Positions 6,365 to 13,207 are shown, counted from the stretch's first letter. The stretch: 14,018 nt of DNA from Candidatus Magasanikiibacteriota bacterium (GCA_026396555.1 JAPLWO010000046.1:1-14018); one strand, 5' to 3'. The notes: generated from the letters alone by a model not told the origin. Numbers and translations: made by a program.

Positions 6365-7162
6365 CTAATCTTCCGAATTTACATCGCCTGCAGTATTTAA
6401 AATCATGAACGAATTTCCTTTGAGTTTTTTGTCGAATTTATTTGCGAGATTTATGGTTGATGTAAATCCATCTTTTGGAAAACTTTCAAACACAACACCA
6501 TCAGTTCCAGAAAATTTTGTGCTGCCATTTGCAATGATGAGTGCGTTCGGTGCGAGCTGATGAAAATTATTTATTAAACTTTGTTCTGCACTGCCCCACG
6601 TTGCATTTGGAATTCCAACGTCGCCAACATATCCGGAAATACTTTCCCATACATTATCGAGCATGATTCCGTCCCACAAACCCGTTGATAAAATTTTATC
6701 ATTTACAAATTGCGGTAAAATTTGTTGCCAACTTCCGGTAATATTTAACATGTTTGTTTCGGGCCAAAACGAAACGCGTGAACCGTCTGCATGATGTAAA
6801 AAATTTGATTCAGTTAATTGCGATAGTAATTCGGCGCGAAGTGGCGCGGCAGACGCGAGCCATGACGCGGGTGTATGTAATTCGTTGGACGAAATATAAC
6901 ACACGATAATTATCGACGGATTGATTGCGCGAATTTTTCGAATTATTTCCGGATGGAGTCGTCCGATCTCTGCATCAAGCACAATTAAATCCCATTGTGC
7001 GAGTTGCGTTGCTTCGTCATCAGTCACGGTCCACGATAAAAAAAGATTTGCGCGACGTGGTTGAATTTTCGGTGTCGGTTTCGTCGCCGCAAAACTAATC
7101 GCTGGTGCAAAAAAAACTGTTGAAAAAATAATTAATAAAAGTGCGGCGCGAAGACGTTTCAT
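6365..7162 (-). CDS. Secreted GHL15-like putative glycoside hydrolase, N-terminal part (split by TAG)
   Basis: The 265-residue product has a clear signal peptide: MKRLRAA, a hydrophobic core and cleavage around SFA-ATK (residues 24-27). A (beta/alpha)8-like half-barrel of the hypothetical glycosyl hydrolase family 15 type follows. It includes WDLIVLDAEIG (57-67), RKIRAINPSIIIVCYISS (75-92), GSRVSFWPETNMLNIT (127-142), LWDGIMLDNVW (162-172) and DGVVFESFP (221-229). Asp169 and Glu226 lie where barrel hydrolases usually keep catalytic acids, but this is inference. The domain is cut after LNTAGDVNSED by TAG at 6367-6365, and its continuation lies in the same frame downstream. The frame is open up to 7300, but I chose the ATG at 7162 because the signal peptide starts there and a TATAAT lies seven bases upstream. 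It probably trims or degrades an extracellular polysaccharide related to the adjacent glycan genes. Confidence 0.8.
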   Translation of the reverse strand: MKRLRAALLLIIFSTVFFAPAISFAATKPTPKIQPRRANLFLSWTVTDDEATQLAQWDLIVLDAEIGRLHPEIIRKIRAINPSIIIVCYISSNELHTPASWLASAAPLRAELLSQLTESNFLHHADGSRVSFWPETNMLNITGSWQQILPQFVNDKILSTGLWDGIMLDNVWESISGYVGDVGIPNATWGSAEQSLINNFHQLAPNALIIANGSTKFSGTDGVVFESFPKDGFTSTINLANKFDKKLKGNSFMILNTAGDVNSED

Positions 7163-7168
7163 TCCTTC

Positions 7169-7174
7169 ATTATA
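7169..7174 (-). promoter_or_regulatory. -10 box (TATAAT) giving a leaderless hydrolase transcript
   Basis: Reading the reverse strand, GCTATAAT ends six bases before the ATG at 7162, so transcription would start at or within a base or two of the start codon. The TAA inside the TATAAT is also the stop codon of the upstream HTH gene. The -35 region is poor (AATACA at 17-bp spacing). The GC before the box matches the other promoters of the window. Confidence 0.65.
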
Positions 7175-7580
7175 GCGGAAGCGTAGGATTTTGTATTGCG
7201 CTAGCTGGAGTGCCTTTAGTTTTACGTTCTGGTTTTGGTTTGACTTCGATCCGGTCAGCGGGCTGAATTGAAAAAAGATTGAGATTTTGTCCTGGCTCAT
7301 CAGCCTTTACGATAATCTCTGGGTTTGGTGCGTACACCTTATTGCGGATTTTCCATTTGTCGACAAATTGGCCGATGCCGCTCGACTGCATTTTGTTATT
7401 GATGCTTGTGTGTTGGCCTGACCACTTCAAAAGGCTCTCAAAGCTGATTTTGTACCGTCCTTGGACGATTACATACGAAAGCTCCTCATTTTTGATAGCT
7501 CGGCGGATGGTCTGGGCATTGACCCCAAAGAGCTTTGCGGCCTCTGAGATTGAAACGCGAATTGTGTCTTTAATTGCCAT
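7170..7580 (-). CDS. Small excisionase-type helix-turn-helix DNA-binding protein
   Basis: The product is 136 residues. Residues 7-53 form a MerR/excisionase-like winged HTH of the HTH_17 type: VSISEAAKLFGVNAQTIRRAIKN places the two helices, and GRYKISFESLLKW the wing. The rest (about 60-136) is low-complexity and polar, with a basic Lys/Pro-rich stretch (KPKPERKTKG, 114-123) and no recognised domain. Proteins of this type bind short DNA repeats, either as phage or transposon excisionases or as small chromosomal regulators; no integrase or phage gene is nearby, so a local regulator is more likely. It has its own promoter divergent from the sigma factor gene, and its stop codon overlaps the -10 box of the hydrolase gene. 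A direct repeat over its promoter suggests autoregulation (inference). Its codon texture differs from the AT-richer hydrolase gene. Confidence 0.8.
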   Translation of the reverse strand: MAIKDTIRVSISEAAKLFGVNAQTIRRAIKNEELSYVIVQGRYKISFESLLKWSGQHTSINNKMQSSGIGQFVDKWKIRNKVYAPNPEIIVKADEPGQNLNLFSIQPADRIEVKPKPERKTKGTPASAIQNPTLPL

Positions 7581-7589
7581 AGTGAAAAT

Positions 7590-7618
7590 AGTCTACAACA
7601 TCCTATACAAATAGTCAA
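7590..7618 (-). promoter_or_regulatory. Promoter of the HTH gene, with direct repeat
   Basis: On the reverse strand TTGACT (7618-7613), a 17-bp spacer and TAGACT (7595-7590) precede the ATG at 7580 by nine bases. The predicted leader is only a few bases. GACTATTT occurs at both boxes (7616-7609 and 7593-7586 on the reverse strand), a direct repeat with a 23-bp period. Confidence 0.65.
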
Positions 7619-7649
7619 GTTTTGGCCTAAAATCATCCCCATAAAACGA

Positions 7650-7678
7650 TTGACAGAAATTCGATTTTTAGCTATAAT
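7650..7678 (+). promoter_or_regulatory. Sigma70-type consensus promoter upstream of the ECF sigma gene
   Basis: TTGACA (7650-7655), a 17-bp spacer and TATAAT (7673-7678, preceded by GC) form a perfect consensus promoter. Transcription would start near 7685, giving a leader of about 80 nt before the ATG at 7767. That leader contains a small GGCC/GGCC hairpin (7692-7707) and an alternative CCCT/AGGG pairing (7706-7709 with 7718-7721) that shares bases with it. This would give a basal level of the sigma factor. Confidence 0.88.
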
Positions 7679-7733
7679 TGCTCGTAACTTAGGCCTTTCG
7701 AATGGCCCTCAAAATTTAGGGAACTGCGGTGAC

Positions 7734-7764
7734 TGTAACACTTTGCTTCCCCATACGTCATATT
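7734..7764 (+). promoter_or_regulatory. Candidate ECF-sigma promoter before its own gene
   Basis: TGTAAC (7734-7739), a 16-bp spacer and CGTC (7756-7759) followed by ATATT resemble the general ECF promoter form 'TGAAAC-N16-CGTC'. Transcription would start at about 7765-7767, at the start codon. A closely similar element (GGCAAC, 15 bp, CGTCTTATT) precedes the surface-protein gene. The similarity is seen in the sequence; recognition by this sigma factor is inferred. Confidence 0.55.
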
Positions 7765-7766
7765 AA

Positions 7767-8339
7767 ATGAGTAGTCAATTGCGCGACAAATACCTCATAT
7801 ACCGAATCCAGACCAAGCGGGACGCAGAAGCGTACGCAGAACTCTACGATACGTATGTGGCGGGCATCTACCGGTTCATCTCTTTTAAGGTGAGCTCAAA
7901 AGAGGAAGCTCAGGACCTCACGTCCGAAGCATTTCTCCGCGCATGGCACTACTTACTCGAAAGTCGTGACGTTGTTAGTTTCTCTTCGCTCATCTATCGC
8001 ATCTCGCGTAACCTAGTCATTGATCATTATCGCTCTCGTCGCAATTACGTGTCACTCGACGAACGACTTGAGACAGATGACGAGGAAGCGCTCAGCCCAA
8101 CAGATGGCGGCGGACAGATTCAACTGATCGACACAACAATAGAAGCGAACGCTGTGATCGATGCGATGAAGCACATGAAAGAAGAGTATCGCGACATTCT
8201 GATGCTCCGATATATAGAAGAGCTTTCAACCGGTGAGATCGCAGAAATTATTGGAAAGTCACATGTCTCAGTTCGCGTTCTCCTTCATCGAGCAACAACT
8301 ACACTAAAAACTATTTTAGAAAAACATGAAACGAGCTGA
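7767..8339 (+). CDS. ECF-family RNA polymerase sigma factor
   Basis: The 190-residue protein has the two ECF domains. Region 2 spans about residues 20-92 (AYAELYDTYVAGIYRFISFK, EEAQDLTSEAFLRAWHYL, then SLIYRISRNLVIDHYRSRR, the -10-recognising part). A short acidic linker (DERLETDDEEALSPTDGG, 98-115) follows. Region 4 is at 130-182 (YRDILMLRYIEELSTGEIAEIIGKSHVSVRVLLHRA), whose HTH contacts the -35. The length is normal for ECF factors. Its gene overlaps that of the downstream membrane protein by 14 bp (TGA of sigma inside the start of the next gene), the classical arrangement of sigma with its anti-sigma factor. Two promoters lie upstream: a consensus housekeeping one, and a possible autoregulatory ECF-type site that would yield a leaderless message. 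No Shine-Dalgarno is visible. Confidence 0.92.
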   Translation: MSSQLRDKYLIYRIQTKRDAEAYAELYDTYVAGIYRFISFKVSSKEEAQDLTSEAFLRAWHYLLESRDVVSFSSLIYRISRNLVIDHYRSRRNYVSLDERLETDDEEALSPTDGGGQIQLIDTTIEANAVIDAMKHMKEEYRDILMLRYIEELSTGEIAEIIGKSHVSVRVLLHRATTTLKTILEKHETS

Positions 8340-9315
8340 CGTTGTACAATCGATTCGCATGCTGAAGAACACAGCGCATGCAGCAAACCCAAACGAAGAG
8401 TGGGTTGCTTCATCACGCGCTCAAATGCTCAGCACGATTAATCGTACAACTGAAGAAGTGCCAACACGTATTTTTACCATGGCACATGTATGGTCAGCGC
8501 TTTCGCTTATCATGCCGCAGAAAACCGTGTACGCATATGTGCGTCCAGCGGTTATTTTTACATTGTGTTTCAGTCTTGGAACTGCAGGATGGATTACAAC
8601 GGTGAGTGCATCGCTCGGAAGTTTGCCAGGCGACGCCTTGTATCCAGTGAAGATTGCAACTGAACATACGCAAGTTGCAGTTGTGCAGGTAACGCAGGGA
8701 AGTGCAGCAACTGCGGAATTGCATTTATCATTTGCATCACGTCGCGCAGATGAAGTTACAAAAATTATTGCAACGCCAACTGCAAATCCAGTTGAACAAA
8801 AAGCACGTGTTGCAGTTGCAGCAGAAAATTTAAAAACAGAAGTTCAGAACGTCAGCGAAACGTTGCAGGCTGCGAAACAGTCAGATCCTGCTGCAGCGGT
8901 TCAAGTTGCAAAAGTTATTGAAGTAAAAATTACAGCACTTCAACAATCACTCGACGAGACTGCGGCTGATGGTTCAGTTTCAAGCACTGTTTCAGGAACG
9001 GGCGCGGTTGTTGCGCTTGCACAACTGAAACAGGAGACAGATAGTTTGAAACAATCAGCATCATCAACTGCGGCGACATCGACAGCGCCAAATGCAACGT
9101 CAACACCATCAACAATTCCAGCACCAACAACAAGTACGCTTGAAATTACAGTTCCAGCGACCTCGACGGTGGTGATTTTTGTGCCAGCAGCTCAGAAAGC
9201 GCCAGAAGTAAAAAATACTGAGCCGGTAATATCGAATCAGTTTCCAGAACGGCCAGCAGAATTAGCGCCGAACGTCGTGCGGTTCGTGCAGTACAACGAC
9301 CCATATCCGCGATGA
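8326..9315 (+). CDS. Membrane protein with DUF5667-like domain, putative anti-sigma factor
   Basis: The product is 329 residues. A cytoplasmic N-terminus (1-70) is followed by one membrane helix (about 73-95, RPAVIFTLCFSLGTAGWITTV). Next is the DUF5667-type signature SLGSLPGDALYPVKIATEHTQVAV (96-119) and AELHLSFASRRADEV (130-144). An alpha-helical, coiled-coil-like region extends to about 235. A Ser/Thr/Pro/Ala-rich linker (about 240-290) and a short tail ending in FVQYNDPYPR complete the protein. DUF5667 proteins commonly sit beside ECF sigma genes. By position (14-bp overlap with the sigma gene) this one most likely holds the sigma factor at the membrane and senses the envelope; no zinc-binding HxxxCxxC motif is present in the N-terminus. 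It ends with TGA. The low-complexity linker could span a surface layer or be glycosylated. Confidence 0.8.
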   Translation: MKRADVVQSIRMLKNTAHAANPNEEWVASSRAQMLSTINRTTEEVPTRIFTMAHVWSALSLIMPQKTVYAYVRPAVIFTLCFSLGTAGWITTVSASLGSLPGDALYPVKIATEHTQVAVVQVTQGSAATAELHLSFASRRADEVTKIIATPTANPVEQKARVAVAAENLKTEVQNVSETLQAAKQSDPAAAVQVAKVIEVKITALQQSLDETAADGSVSSTVSGTGAVVALAQLKQETDSLKQSASSTAATSTAPNATSTPSTIPAPTTSTLEITVPATSTVVIFVPAAQKAPEVKNTEPVISNQFPERPAELAPNVVRFVQYNDPYPR

Positions 9316-9331
9316 ACAAACAAGGTCGACC

Positions 9332-9361
9332 GGCAACCCCCGGTGTCTATCGCGTCTTATT
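9332..9361 (+). promoter_or_regulatory. Candidate ECF-sigma promoter of the surface-protein gene
   Basis: GGCAAC (9332-9337), a 15-bp spacer and CGTCTTATT (9353-9361) match the element before the sigma gene (TGTAAC, 16 bp, CGTCATATT). Transcription would start around 9363, leaving a leader of about 25 nt before the ATG at 9390. No convincing TTGACA/TATAAT pair is visible in this gap. A 5-bp hairpin (ACCGG 9329-9333 with CCGGT 9340-9344) overlaps the -35 but has no T run, so it is not a terminator. Confidence 0.5.
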
Positions 9362-9389
9362 ACGGGATTTATAGAAAGTAAACTTATAT

Positions 9390-12300
9390 ATGAATAGCAT
9401 TGCAAAAAACGCAAAACAAGCTTTGTCATCAATCGTGGTGACAGCAACTATTCTTTGGTCAATGGGTGCATCACTCTTGGTCGGTCCACTTACAGCAAGT
9501 GCGGCTCCAGCAGACGGTACACTTATTAAGGCTAAGGAAGTAGAAGCTGTTTACTACTACAAAGGTGGACATCGCTACACATTCCCTAACCAAAAGACTT
9601 TCAAGTCATGGTACCAGGATTTCTCAACAGTTCAGATTATCCCATTAGCAGAATTACAGACTTATCCATTGCAGGCTCCAGGTGGTAACGTTGTTTACCG
9701 CGCAGGTACTCGCTTGGTTAAGATCACCACAGATCCTAAGGTGTACGCAGTTGCACCTAATGGTAAGCTCCAGTGGGTAACATCAGAAGCAGTCGCAAAA
9801 TCACTTTACGGTGCAAACTGGTCAAAGCGTGTTGACGACGTATCTGATGCATTCTTCACCAACTATTCAATTGGTGCAGATCTCACAACTTCAGCTTTAC
9901 CTGACGGTTCATTGGTACTCTCAGGCGGCAGCTACTACTACATCTCAGGTGGTATGAAGCGTGCAGTTAGCGCAGCATCATTCTCAGCTAATAACTTTAA
10001 TGCTGCTTACGCTCTCTCAGTTTCAGACCTCTCATCATACGCATCAGGTGCAGATCTTGCAGCTGGTGAAGTATCAGATGTATCACAGGGCGGCGCAGCT
10101 TCAGCTCCTGTAGCAGTTTCAGGTGCTTTGAACATCGCACTTGCTTCAGACAGCCCATTTGGAACACAATCAGTAGTGGTTGATGCAACAAACGGCGGTC
10201 AGAAAATGGCGAAGATGACAAAGATCAACTTTACTGCAAACGGCGGCGACGCAGCTGTTACACAGGTTAAGGCAACTCGCCTTGGCGTTTCAAAAGATGG
10301 TGATGTAGACACGCTCTACCTCGCTGATGCAAACGGCAAAGTACTTGCTAAGAACACATCGTTCGCAGCAGGTGTTGCAACATTCTCAGGCACACTTTTC
10401 ACTGTTCCAGCAGGACAAACTGTTTCAGTTTGGATTTTGGAAGATGTGAACAAGTCAGCTGCAGCTGGTTCAACACAGGGTTGGGCAGTTGATGCTTCAG
10501 GTGTTAAAACCTCAGGCAATGGTTCAGTAACAGGTTCAGCAACTGGTGGTCAATTCACTGTTGCAGTAGTTACTGATCTTGGCTACCTCGAATATGCTAC
10601 ATCATCACCTATTTCAGGTTCACCAACAGTAGATGCAGGTAAGCTTGCATACACAGTCGGTACCTTTAAGGTAAAGGCAGATAACCAGGAAATCTCACTT
10701 AAGAAGATCAAGTTCACACAGATCGGCTCAGTCGGTCCAAGTGATCTTCAGAACTTCAAATTGAAGGTTGCCGGTGTTCAGCTCGATGGTGCGAAAGCAT
10801 TACTCGATGGCAACACTTTGACTTTTGATCTTACAAAGGATGCAAATGGTGCAACCAATGCAGACAACGGTCTTAAATTGTTGGCTGGTCAGACCAAATT
10901 CCTTGACATCATCGGTGATGTTATTGGTGGTACAAACCGCAACTTCAAATTCAGCGTACAGAACGTTGAGGATGTAACAGCATACGATGCTGGCTACAAA
11001 GTAAACGCTCCTATCGTTGATTGGAACACACATGCGTTCGCAGTTGAAACTCTTACAGCTACAACTGTTAACACAGGTACATTGACAGTTTCTGTAGCTA
11101 CAGACGCACCAAACAGTAATGTTGCTTCAAGCGCATCATCTGTCGTGCTCAGCAGCTTCAAACTCGTTGCTGCAGGCGAAGACATGAAAGTGTCAAGCTT
11201 GGTAGTAACAAGCACCTCATCAGATTGGACCAACATCTTCAAGAACGTTAAACTCGTTCTCGACGGTACAACAGTTGGTACAGCTGTAACATCACTCACT
11301 GCAGGTACAACAGCTACCTACACATTTAGCAACAACTTTGTTGTTAAAGTAGGTGCTCCAAGCACACTGCAGATCATTGCTGATCTTACAGATGCAACAA
11401 TCACCGGTGGTACAAATGAAACTATTTCACTTGGCCTCGTTGCAGGTAGTTCAAATGTTCAGGGATTGACTTCATTGACAACCACTGGATCAACAGCTAT
11501 TTCAGGCAACACGTTGACTGTTAAATCAGGTAACCCAACAGTAGTTTTGAACACATCAATGGTTGATGCAACAACGACAGACGCAACAGGCGTTAGCCGT
11601 GCAACAAACCTTAAGATTGGTTCATTCATTGTTGCAGCAGGTCCAGGCGAAGGATCAAAGATCACTTCAATTGCACTCGCTGATAACACAGTTGCTTTGA
11701 ACGGTTTGTATTCACGTCTTCGTTTGCAGGGTGCTGATGGTTCAGCTCTTGCACAAGAAGTTGGTACATTGAGCGGCTCAGGTTCAACATATACGTTTAA
11801 CTTGACAAGCCCAATTACTGTTTTGAAAGGACAGCAGTACGTTGTAGACGTAATTGCAGATGTTCTCTCAACAACAAGCAGCTCAGATCTTAACACTTCT
11901 CCAACAGCAGTTTTGACTGTTAAACAGAATGGTGTTACGTATCAGACTCTTGAAACTTCACAGACTGGTACAGCTCCAGCAAGCGCTGCGTTAACACTCC
12001 AGAAGAACTACATTGCAACAAAGGGTACTCTTACCGCAGCGGTAAGCTCAGACACTCCAGTTGCACAGCAGCTCGTTATGGGTGCAGTTAACCAACCAGT
12101 ATTCAAATTCAAACTTACCGCAGGTAAGCAGGAAGATTTGAACATTACTGAATTGGCAACAGCAGCAACAATCATGGCTTCAACCACTCCAACAGGTATC
12201 ATTAAAAATATCCGTTTGTACGATGGTGACACCATGATCGGTAGCCCAGTCGCATCACTTGCATCAGCTGATGCTTCGTTGACAGTTGCAACATCTACGG

Positions 12301-13109
12301 CTTATGCACGTTTCTCAGCTTTGAACCTCACGGTTCCTAAGAATACGTCTAAGACCTATACAATTGTTGCTGATATCGCATCTGCTCCTGATACATTCTC
12401 AGGTGAGAACTTCACAATGCACTTGATCAACAGCTATGACTTACTCGCTACAAATAGCAGCGCAATCGTTGCTAAGGGTACACAGAGTGGCCAAGCAGTT
12501 TCAGCTTCAGGTCCAGTTACTGGATTCTTGAGCACAAGTGATTTGAAGAGCTCAGTGATGACTGTCTACAAGACAAAGATCACTGTTGCTCACGCAGGAA
12601 ATGCACCTACAGGTGCTGCTTCAAAGGGAACAGCTCAGACCGTTGCTAAATTTGTTGTTTCAAACTCAGCAAATGTTAACAGTCAGGCTGCAACTATTAA
12701 GGGCATGAACTTGCAGATTTCAACTTCAATTTCACAACCTCAAGCAGGTTCTACAGTGAATGCTGACATCTACAAGACAGAACAGACAACAACGGCTAAC
12801 AAGTTGACAACATCAGCAGTTAACTCAAACACAGCTCCTGCAGTTTGTGCTTTGGGCTCAGCTCGTGTTAACTCAACATGTCCATTGTTTGATCCAACCA
12901 TCACGTTTGCTACTTTGGGCAGCGCGGTAACAATCGAAGCAGGTGCGTCACAGACGTTCACTGTTCAGCTTGATACCTTCGACGCTGTTGCTAACAACAC
13001 CCTTACAGTGGGTCTTGGTGCAAGCGATATCGTTTGGTCAGATGGCTACACTGCGGGTATCCGTGTTGTAGACAGCCTTCCACTCACTGGCAAGACACTT
13101 ACATTCTAA
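9390..13109 (+). CDS. Giant secreted surface (S-layer-like) repeat protein
   Basis: The product is 1239 residues. A signal peptide (1-38: basic start, hydrophobic 14-33, cleavage after ASA at 36-38) leads into three diverged copies of a roughly 45-50 residue motif of the form 'VYY..nGK...v.s...f........v..v....l..Y..G'. These are at about 51-97 (VEAVYYYKGGHRYTFPN), 116-165 (DPKVYAVAPNGKLQWV) and 179-222 (GGSYYYISGGMKRAV). I recognise this array from surface proteins of Parcubacteria-like bacteria. Six beta-sandwich-like repeats of about 140-180 residues then begin near 246, 388, 562, 715, 879 and 1056. Each opens with a strand like 'LTV.v.tD.P' and closes with a 'G....v.adi' strand. The only cysteines are 1153 and 1164, in the last repeat, and could form a disulfide. 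There is no C-terminal anchor. Codon use is uniform (TCA, ACA, GCA, AAC, ATC), suggesting high expression. A terminator follows. Confidence 0.85.
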   Translation: MNSIAKNAKQALSSIVVTATILWSMGASLLVGPLTASAAPADGTLIKAKEVEAVYYYKGGHRYTFPNQKTFKSWYQDFSTVQIIPLAELQTYPLQAPGGNVVYRAGTRLVKITTDPKVYAVAPNGKLQWVTSEAVAKSLYGANWSKRVDDVSDAFFTNYSIGADLTTSALPDGSLVLSGGSYYYISGGMKRAVSAASFSANNFNAAYALSVSDLSSYASGADLAAGEVSDVSQGGAASAPVAVSGALNIALASDSPFGTQSVVVDATNGGQKMAKMTKINFTANGGDAAVTQVKATRLGVSKDGDVDTLYLADANGKVLAKNTSFAAGVATFSGTLFTVPAGQTVSVWILEDVNKSAAAGSTQGWAVDASGVKTSGNGSVTGSATGGQFTVAVVTDLGYLEYATSSPISGSPTVDAGKLAYTVGTFKVKADNQEISLKKIKFTQIGSVGPSDLQNFKLKVAGVQLDGAKALLDGNTLTFDLTKDANGATNADNGLKLLAGQTKFLDIIGDVIGGTNRNFKFSVQNVEDVTAYDAGYKVNAPIVDWNTHAFAVETLTATTVNTGTLTVSVATDAPNSNVASSASSVVLSSFKLVAAGEDMKVSSLVVTSTSSDWTNIFKNVKLVLDGTTVGTAVTSLTAGTTATYTFSNNFVVKVGAPSTLQIIADLTDATITGGTNETISLGLVAGSSNVQGLTSLTTTGSTAISGNTLTVKSGNPTVVLNTSMVDATTTDATGVSRATNLKIGSFIVAAGPGEGSKITSIALADNTVALNGLYSRLRLQGADGSALAQEVGTLSGSGSTYTFNLTSPITVLKGQQYVVDVIADVLSTTSSSDLNTSPTAVLTVKQNGVTYQTLETSQTGTAPASAALTLQKNYIATKGTLTAAVSSDTPVAQQLVMGAVNQPVFKFKLTAGKQEDLNITELATAATIMASTTPTGIIKNIRLYDGDTMIGSPVASLASADASLTVATSTAYARFSALNLTVPKNTSKTYTIVADIASAPDTFSGENFTMHLINSYDLLATNSSAIVAKGTQSGQAVSASGPVTGFLSTSDLKSSVMTVYKTKITVAHAGNAPTGAASKGTAQTVAKFVVSNSANVNSQAATIKGMNLQISTSISQPQAGSTVNADIYKTEQTTTANKLTTSAVNSNTAPAVCALGSARVNSTCPLFDPTITFATLGSAVTIEAGASQTFTVQLDTFDAVANNTLTVGLGASDIVWSDGYTAGIRVVDSLPLTGKTLTF

Positions 13110-13146
13110 TTTATTAGCGTGTAGTCTCTTTCAGAGAGAAAACAAC

Positions 13147-13175
13147 GGGCCGCCCTTCGGGGCGGTCTTTTGTTT
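13147..13175 (+). terminator. Rho-independent terminator of the surface-protein gene
   Basis: CCGCCC (13150-13155) pairs with GGGCGG (13160-13165) around a stable TTCG tetraloop. The stem can be extended by G-T and G-C pairs at its base, and TCTTTTGTTTT follows. It lies about 40 nt after the TAA of the surface-protein gene. Confidence 0.92.
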
Positions 13176-13179
13176 TATG

Positions 13180-13207
13180 TTGACAAATTCGCTGATTTTG
13201 CTATAGT
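13180..13207 (+). promoter_or_regulatory. Sigma70-type promoter of the Asp-rich lipoprotein gene
   Basis: TTGACA (13180-13185), a 16-bp spacer and TATAGT (13202-13207, preceded by GC) lie directly after the terminator. Transcription would begin near 13214, giving a leader of about 48 nt. Confidence 0.85.

Larger units (their letters stand above)
5537..7162 (-). pseudogene. Full-length GHL15-like hydrolase reading frame interrupted by one TAG
   Basis: Both reverse open frames here are in the same reading frame and are separated by a single TAG at 6367-6365. Reading through it gives about 540 residues: signal peptide, complete GHL15-like hydrolase domain, linker and FG-GAP-type loops. The residues directly after the stop (KAACLRFNFASAH, then MANAYASC) continue the family pattern 'RF.la.a.l..gY'. 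This shows that the sequence between the two open frames was once, or still is, translated. A recent nonsense mutation, an assembly error, or readthrough would each explain it. Confidence 0.7.

Noticed and set aside
6365..6367. Genome-wide stop codon reassignment (TAG or TGA as sense)
   Set aside because: TAG ends the glycosyltransferase gene at 4314. TGA ends the sigma gene at 8339 and the membrane protein gene at 9315, each at a sensible protein end, so a standard code is the simpler reading.
7163..7300. Extended N-terminus of the hydrolase frame up to an ATG at 7300
   Set aside because: The extension lies entirely inside the HTH gene, has low-complexity content (SNQNQNVKLKA), and would bury the signal peptide that starts cleanly at 7162.
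7720..7759. Alternative ECF -35 GGAACT (7720-7725) paired with CGTC (7756)
   Set aside because: The spacing of 30 bp is too long for an ECF promoter; TGTAAC at 7734 gives the correct 16 bp.
7685..7766. Riboswitch in the sigma gene leader
   Set aside because: The leader holds only two weak 4-bp alternative stems and matches no riboswitch class I know.
9329..9344. Terminator between the membrane protein and surface-protein genes
   Set aside because: The stem is only 5 bp and no T run follows, so read-through into the surface-protein gene is possible.
11459..11896. 145-residue reverse open frame inside the surface-protein gene, with others at 10994-11299 and 12008-12235
   Set aside because: They are antisense to clearly coding sequence; stop-free reverse frames are expected from the strongly biased codons of that gene.
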